Source of the DNA: Butyrivibrio sp. XPD2006
GTDB lineage: Bacteria > Bacillota > Clostridia > Lachnospirales > Lachnospiraceae
Length of the DNA: 64,000 nt
Direction: 5' to 3'
NCBI RefSeq assembly: GCF_000420865.1
Contig: NZ_ATVT01000002.1
Span: forward strand, 1 to 64,000
In this document: positions 59,907 to 64,000 of the stretch, in pieces
Layout: every line of letters begins with the position of its first letter
How positions within the stretch are numbered: position 1 is the stretch's first letter
The notes under the pieces: model-generated
Databases searched by the model: none
Told to the model about the DNA's origin: nothing
The model's input: the letters and a program-made list of their open reading frames with translations, nothing else
Made by a program: the position numbers and the translations under genes

Positions 59907-60806
59907 ATGGATTTCAAACAGAATAATAATTCATCAGAACTCAAGAATGAGATAAAAGAGATCGTTGACCTGATCCTTTCAGACTATGATAAAGGCCGTG
60001 ATGTAGATCAGATGGATGTCTACAATCAGCCTGACCGTGATGCGGTAAAAGACATTGTGATCAAGCTCATTCGAATCATTTTTCCCGGTTATTACAGAGA
60101 CAAAGTATATAAGAGCTACAATGACAGCAACAGAGTTTCTGTCGTAATTGAAGACGTCATCTACAATCTGCAGAAGCAGATTGCCATAGCATTCCATCAC
60201 AGTCCGGAATACTTAAGCGCAACAGATGAGACGCTGGAATGTGGTGCAAGATGCATTACTCATGAATTCTTCAAAAAGATTCCCAAGATCAGGGAGTATG
60301 TAGACACCGACCTTCAGGCCTGCTACGACGGTGATCCGGCTGCTTACAGCAAGGGCGAGATAATCCTTTCATATCCGGGACTTACTGCTTCCACCATAAA
60401 CAGGATTGCCCATGAGCTCTATCTTCTTAAGGTACCGCTTATCCCCAGGATGATGACCGAATATGCTCACTCCAAGACCGGAATCGACATTCATCCCGGT
60501 GCAACTATCGGCAAATACCTTATGATCGACCACGGAACCGGAATTGTTATCGGTGAAACTTCCGTCATTGGCGACAACGTCAAGATATATCAGGGTGTCA
60601 CCATCGGTGGTCTCTCGACCAAAGGCGGTCAGCAGCTCAAGGGAGTTAAGCGTCACCCCACCATCGAGAACAACGTCACAATTTATGCCGGAGCTTCAAT
60701 CCTCGGCGGTGAGACCGTCATTGGAGAAGGCTCAGTGATAGGAGCTAACGCCTTCATCACATCATCAGTTCCCGCAGGAAGCAAGATCAGTATGCAGAAC
60801 CGATAA
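59907..60806 (+). CDS. cysE: Serine O-acetyltransferase
   Basis: Acetylates L-serine with acetyl-CoA, the first step of cysteine synthesis. 299 residues from the ATG at 59907 (GGGAG, 11-base spacing). An N-terminal helical domain is followed by the left-handed beta-helix of hexapeptide repeats (HPGATIGKYLMIDHGTGIVI, GETSVIGDNVKIYQGVTIGG) with the catalytic His in DHGTG. The long form is the EpsC type. One of few plus-strand host genes; it overlaps the Dus gene end by 20 bases, tail to tail. Confidence 0.94.
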   Translation: MDFKQNNNSSELKNEIKEIVDLILSDYDKGRDVDQMDVYNQPDRDAVKDIVIKLIRIIFPGYYRDKVYKSYNDSNRVSVVIEDVIYNLQKQIAIAFHHSPEYLSATDETLECGARCITHEFFKKIPKIREYVDTDLQACYDGDPAAYSKGEIILSYPGLTASTINRIAHELYLLKVPLIPRMMTEYAHSKTGIDIHPGATIGKYLMIDHGTGIVIGETSVIGDNVKIYQGVTIGGLSTKGGQQLKGVKRHPTIENNVTIYAGASILGGETVIGEGSVIGANAFITSSVPAGSKISMQNR

Positions 60807-61773
60807 ATTCACAACCGGCGAAGATATTATTGACCGCAGCATGGTATTCACCCTTGCTGCGGCTTTTTCTTATAGCCTTAAGGTATTTGTCGCAGTCCTT
60901 AAAATGCACATGTAAAAACGCCCAATGCTCCAGCATCTTGAAGATCACATTTCTGTCCTCAGGAATATACTGCGCATAGCCCTCATAGAGCGCACCGAGA
61001 TAATCCCTCAGCTCTTTTGGCTTAAGAGCCTCTCCGCCCCGCAAACATCTTACAAGAGCGGGATCGGTCAGGAGCCCTCTTCCTATCATGACACTGTCGC
61101 AGGGCAGATCCTTTATTTTCTCAAAACTCTTTACAGAATCAACATTTCCGTTGTAGCAGATATCAGCCTTTCCGCCACTTTTCCTGTATACTTCAACAGC
61201 TCTTTTGTACGCATCATACCTGGGGCTTCCACTGTAGTAATCCTCCCGGACTCTGGCATGGATCGTCAGCTCTTTTACCGGGTATGCCGCATAAATATTC
61301 ATCAGTGCATCTGCCTCTTTATCGTCACTAAATCCCAGCCTTGTCTTTAGAGATATTTGTGGAAAAGAGTCTTTTGCCGCCTCTTCAAATATCTCATCAA
61401 GCATCTGCTTTAAATACTCCGGATCCTGCAAAAGACCTGCTCCTTTATGTCTGTTTACGACAGTTGGTGCAGGACATCCAAGATTTAAATTCACCTCTTC
61501 ATAGCCCAGCTTTTTGATCTCACCCGCAGCCCATAAAAAGTCCGCAGCATTTCCTGCCATAAGCTGAGGAACCACCTGATTTCCGTAATCATCAAAGGCG
61601 ATATTCTTGTCGGGAAGCACATCTTTCTTTTCCCTGTTCTTGAAATGGTGGTTATTTGTTGCAGTTAAAAAAGGCGTGAAGTATTTGTCTACTCCATCGC
61701 CCATAATCTGTCTGTGTATGTTACGGAGGGGATAAAGAGTTATCCCCTCCATTGGTGCATAGTAAAATCTCAT
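60787..61773 (-). CDS. dus: tRNA-dihydrouridine synthase
   Basis: Reduces uridine to dihydrouridine in tRNA D-loops with FMN and NAD(P)H. The ATG at 61773 gives 328 residues starting MRFYYAPMEGITLYPLRNIH. The catalytic Cys lies in LNLGCPAPTVVNRHKGAGLL, and an FMN phosphate-binding motif in VMIGRGLLTDP. The length fits the Dus family. It follows the GGDEF-EAL gene, whose stop lies 5 bases upstream of its ATG. Confidence 0.93.
   Translation of the reverse strand: MRFYYAPMEGITLYPLRNIHRQIMGDGVDKYFTPFLTATNNHHFKNREKKDVLPDKNIAFDDYGNQVVPQLMAGNAADFLWAAGEIKKLGYEEVNLNLGCPAPTVVNRHKGAGLLQDPEYLKQMLDEIFEEAAKDSFPQISLKTRLGFSDDKEADALMNIYAAYPVKELTIHARVREDYYSGSPRYDAYKRAVEVYRKSGGKADICYNGNVDSVKSFEKIKDLPCDSVMIGRGLLTDPALVRCLRGGEALKPKELRDYLGALYEGYAQYIPEDRNVIFKMLEHWAFLHVHFKDCDKYLKAIRKSRSKGEYHAAVNNIFAGCEFIGSAY
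60834..60868 (+). terminator. Terminator of cysE
   Basis: CCGCAGCA (60834-60841) and TGCTGCGG (60855-60862), then CTTTTTC on the plus strand. It overlaps the 3' part of the convergent Dus gene. Confidence 0.8.
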
Positions 61774-61777
61774 TGCC

Positions 61778-63436
61778 TTACTTGTACTTCTCCTCAAATT
61801 CTTCAATTGGCATCGGCTTGTCGAAATAGTAGCCCTGGAACATCGTACAGCCCATATCCTGCAGAAACTCCAGCTGTTCCTTGGTCTCGACGCCTTCAGT
61901 AACGACGCTCATTCCGAGTTCGTGTGCCATGTCGATGGTATAATTTAAAATAACCCTCGCTCTTGTCTGATTCTCGGTCTTCCTTAGGAACCCCATATCA
62001 ATCTTGAGCACATCGGCATTAATATCTTTTAACATATTAAGAGAAGAATATCCAGAGCCAAAATCATCAATCTCAACTTTAAATCCTGCTTTCTGCAGCT
62101 CGAGAATGAGTTTTGCACATTTGTTTACATCAGATGTAACCGCAGTCTCTGTTATCTCAATATTCAAAAGCCTTGGATCTATCTTATATCTGGTAATAAG
62201 TTCCGTAAATTCTTTTTTGATATCAAGGTAGTACAGATCCTTGGGCGAAACATTTACTGATATCGCCACTTCTGACCTCTCTGTATCCTTCCACCTTGCA
62301 AGCTGAAGAGCCGCCAGTTCCCAGATATACCTGTCAAGCTTGTAGATAAGGTCTGCTCTTTCAAGTACATCAATAAACACTCCGGGCTGGATCAGGCCGT
62401 TTTCAGGATGTATCCATCTTGCCAGAGCTTCTGCTCCGAACAGTGATCCGTCAGCATAAACCTGTGGCTGCAGATAGATTCCGAACTGCCTGTTGATGAT
62501 GGCAAAGTCAAAGCTCGATAGGATCTCTTTTTCCAAAAGAGCATTTACCAGCATCTCATCACTGTACCAGGCTATCTCACATACGCCGTCCTTCTTGATT
62601 GACTTGCACGCCATATAAGCCCTGTCGCACATAAGCGTGATATCCATGGCCGGGTCTTTGATCTCATAAACGCCGATCTGCATGTGAAGTGAATATGACT
62701 TACTTGTAACCTTACTGGTTATCTCCCTGACCATCTTCTTGAAGTCCTTCTCCGTGAAGTCTTCTTTTGGCATGCAAAGAGCAAAGTGATCCCCGTTTAT
62801 TCTTCCGTAGATATCATCATCAGTGACATGCTGGATCATAAGATCAGCGATATTTATCAGAATATCATTACCTCTCTCAAGGCCAAAAAGCTGGTTAAAG
62901 AGCTTAAAATCCCTGATATTTGAATATAAAAGCAGATACGGTTTGGTTGCATCCTTGAGCTTATTCTGAGCTGCCTGAGCAAAACCTTCTCTGTTGTAGA
63001 GCCCTGTCAGATCATCATGAGTAAGCCTGTACTGCTCACCGCTTCCGTTTTCGACTATATCGGAGAGGTTCTGGATCGTATACATATGACCGATAGTCTT
63101 GTTGTTATCGTCAAGCAGATGCCTGTAGCGGACCTTATACAGCCTTTCTCTCTCCTGATTCTCAAAGAGCCTCGTCCAGGCTGCTGAACTCCGTTCAATG
63201 CCCAATTTGTTCATCCAGTCCTCAAAGGCCTTATAAACGCTATCCAGACTGTACTCGGCGTGAAGCAAACTAAAAGCGTGCCGATTGGCATAGACACACT
63301 TTTCGTTTTCATCAAGAAAAAGTATGCCCAGTCCCATCTGTTGCACGCCAAAATTAAGAAGTCTTGTTATTTCGCAAGGCTCCACAGTATTATCGACAAA
63401 GTATGCATTTTTTCCAAAAAGGTTATTTGCATCCAT
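61778..63436 (-). CDS. PAS-GGDEF-EAL protein, predicted c-di-GMP phosphodiesterase
   Basis: 552 residues: a PAS-like domain about 20-130, a GGDEF domain about 140-300 that is degenerate (GRINGDHFALC in place of GGDEF), and an EAL domain about 310-552 with intact GAEALARW, FKVEIDDFGSGYSSL, VLKIDMGF and VVTEGVET motifs. It is therefore predicted to degrade c-di-GMP to pGpG, with the GGDEF half perhaps binding GTP. Cytoplasmic, no membrane helix. No Shine-Dalgarno site is evident upstream of the ATG, so the start is less sure. Confidence 0.88.
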   Translation of the reverse strand: MDANNLFGKNAYFVDNTVEPCEITRLLNFGVQQMGLGILFLDENEKCVYANRHAFSLLHAEYSLDSVYKAFEDWMNKLGIERSSAAWTRLFENQERERLYKVRYRHLLDDNNKTIGHMYTIQNLSDIVENGSGEQYRLTHDDLTGLYNREGFAQAAQNKLKDATKPYLLLYSNIRDFKLFNQLFGLERGNDILINIADLMIQHVTDDDIYGRINGDHFALCMPKEDFTEKDFKKMVREITSKVTSKSYSLHMQIGVYEIKDPAMDITLMCDRAYMACKSIKKDGVCEIAWYSDEMLVNALLEKEILSSFDFAIINRQFGIYLQPQVYADGSLFGAEALARWIHPENGLIQPGVFIDVLERADLIYKLDRYIWELAALQLARWKDTERSEVAISVNVSPKDLYYLDIKKEFTELITRYKIDPRLLNIEITETAVTSDVNKCAKLILELQKAGFKVEIDDFGSGYSSLNMLKDINADVLKIDMGFLRKTENQTRARVILNYTIDMAHELGMSVVTEGVETKEQLEFLQDMGCTMFQGYYFDKPMPIEEFEEKYK

Positions 63437-63490
63437 ACTATAATTTTACTGTTTTTTTGTAATAAAATCTATTAGATTTTCGGAAACATA

Positions 63491-64000
63491 CTACCTTTGT
63501 CTGTATCGTTTATCAAGCGCCCACCATGCAAGTCCCAGAGCAAAAATCGCCAGGATAAAAAGATGCTGAGATTTAAGTACAAAGCCCGACTGATTCTGTC
63601 CTGCCTTATCTTTGCCGTCCTGGTACAAAATAAGCGTTGTTCCTATATTGTGCGTGCTTACCGAGAGTGTATCTGCATCCTCATCAACATCTTCCTCTAT
63701 ATCGCACACTCCCATTACGTCCGTCATCGCATAGTAAGCTCTTTTCTCCGCTACCAGATAGCGCGGAAGTTCATACTGAAACTCAATATCATCATAAAGT
63801 GTATCGATGGGATTTACCTCTTCCCCGTCGACGCTCTTTTCTGCTTTCACCTCAAAATAGACACCGGTTTTAAGCGGCCCCGTCAGCATCTGAGCTCTCT
63901 CTATTCCGCTCTCAAAGTGCGCAGCCTCATCCTCATTATCCGGTTCGTCAGTCATCACATAATGAAAATCCAGAAAAGCTGAGCTTCCCTCACTTATCTC
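63491..64000 (-). CDS. C-terminal part of a membrane-anchored extracellular protein, 5' end beyond the window
   Basis: The frame is open to the right edge: 169 residues are visible, beginning EISEGSSAFLDFHYVMTDEP. A GTG at 63958 and an ATG at 63955 are in frame, but the frame continues upstream without a stop, so neither need be the start. Acidic (EDEAAHFESG, CDIEEDVDEDADT), then one C-terminal membrane helix (LFILAIFALGLAWWAL) and a DKRYRQR stop-transfer tail. No domain recognised; it could be a surface protein with most of its body outside the window. Confidence 0.7.
   Translation of the reverse strand, partial: EISEGSSAFLDFHYVMTDEPDNEDEAAHFESGIERAQMLTGPLKTGVYFEVKAEKSVDGEEVNPIDTLYDDIEFQYELPRYLVAEKRAYYAMTDVMGVCDIEEDVDEDADTLSVSTHNIGTTLILYQDGKDKAGQNQSGFVLKSQHLFILAIFALGLAWWALDKRYRQR

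Overview
The window looks like a chromosome segment of a fibre- or mucus-degrading Gram-positive anaerobe of the Lachnospiraceae, most like Butyrivibrio or Pseudobutyrivibrio. This is inferred from gene content: a dgt-like/dnaG/rpoD/trmK block, strong AGGAGG ribosome sites, sortase-anchored proteins, YesMN-type regulation of sugar uptake, multidomain cell-surface glycanases, a flagellar hook gene and several c-di-GMP enzymes. Nearly all host genes lie on the minus strand, so most regions are transcribed from high to low coordinates.

Region 1 (1-18.2 kb) is a polysaccharide-use locus. At the edge is the start of an IS1182-type transposase. Reading in the direction of transcription come a sugar-binding lipoprotein, two CUT1 permeases, a second larger binding lipoprotein, a YesM-type sensor kinase, a YesN-type response regulator, a 1779-residue GH16 endoglucanase-like surface enzyme and a GH53 endo-1,4-beta-galactanase. 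No ABC ATPase is present, as is usual when a shared MsmX-type ATPase serves several CUT1 systems.

Region 2 (18.2-29.9 kb) is housekeeping: a TGS-containing nucleoside kinase, trmK, rpoD, dnaG, a dGTPase-like gene, three small conserved genes, carB and tRNA-Leu(CAG). Region 3 (29.9-34.3 kb) holds two diguanylate cyclases and an AraC/GyrI-like regulator, with short REP-like repeats between the genes.

Region 4 (34,389-42,100) is a compact integrated element in the 3' end of tRNA-Leu(AAG), bounded by an exact 18-bp direct repeat. It carries a tyrosine integrase, a CI-like repressor, an AlpA/Xis-like protein, a ribbon-helix-helix protein with a striking palindromic operator array, a terminase-small-subunit-like protein, an HNH nuclease, several very small genes and one cargo lipoprotein, but no capsid, tail or relaxase genes. 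It looks like a phage satellite (PICI-like). Both ends carry GTCATCA repeats at a 12-bp period that look like integrase arm sites.

Region 5 (42.3-46.1 kb) has a HAD phosphatase, a CapA-like metallophosphatase, a small membrane protein, an arginase-fold protein and a MecA-like adaptor. Region 6 (46.2-57.9 kb) is a sortase pilus operon: coiled-coil protein, signal peptidase I, 1781-residue tip adhesin, backbone pilin, class C sortase, minor pilin and a second sortase. A class I c-di-GMP riboswitch lies in its leader, behind a good sigma-A promoter. Region 7 (58-64 kb) has an isolated flagellar hook gene, serine acetyltransferase, a Dus enzyme, a GGDEF-EAL protein and the 3' end of an unknown membrane-anchored protein. 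The two cyclases, the EAL protein, the riboswitch-controlled pilus and the hook gene suggest that this region of the chromosome governs a motile-to-attached switch.
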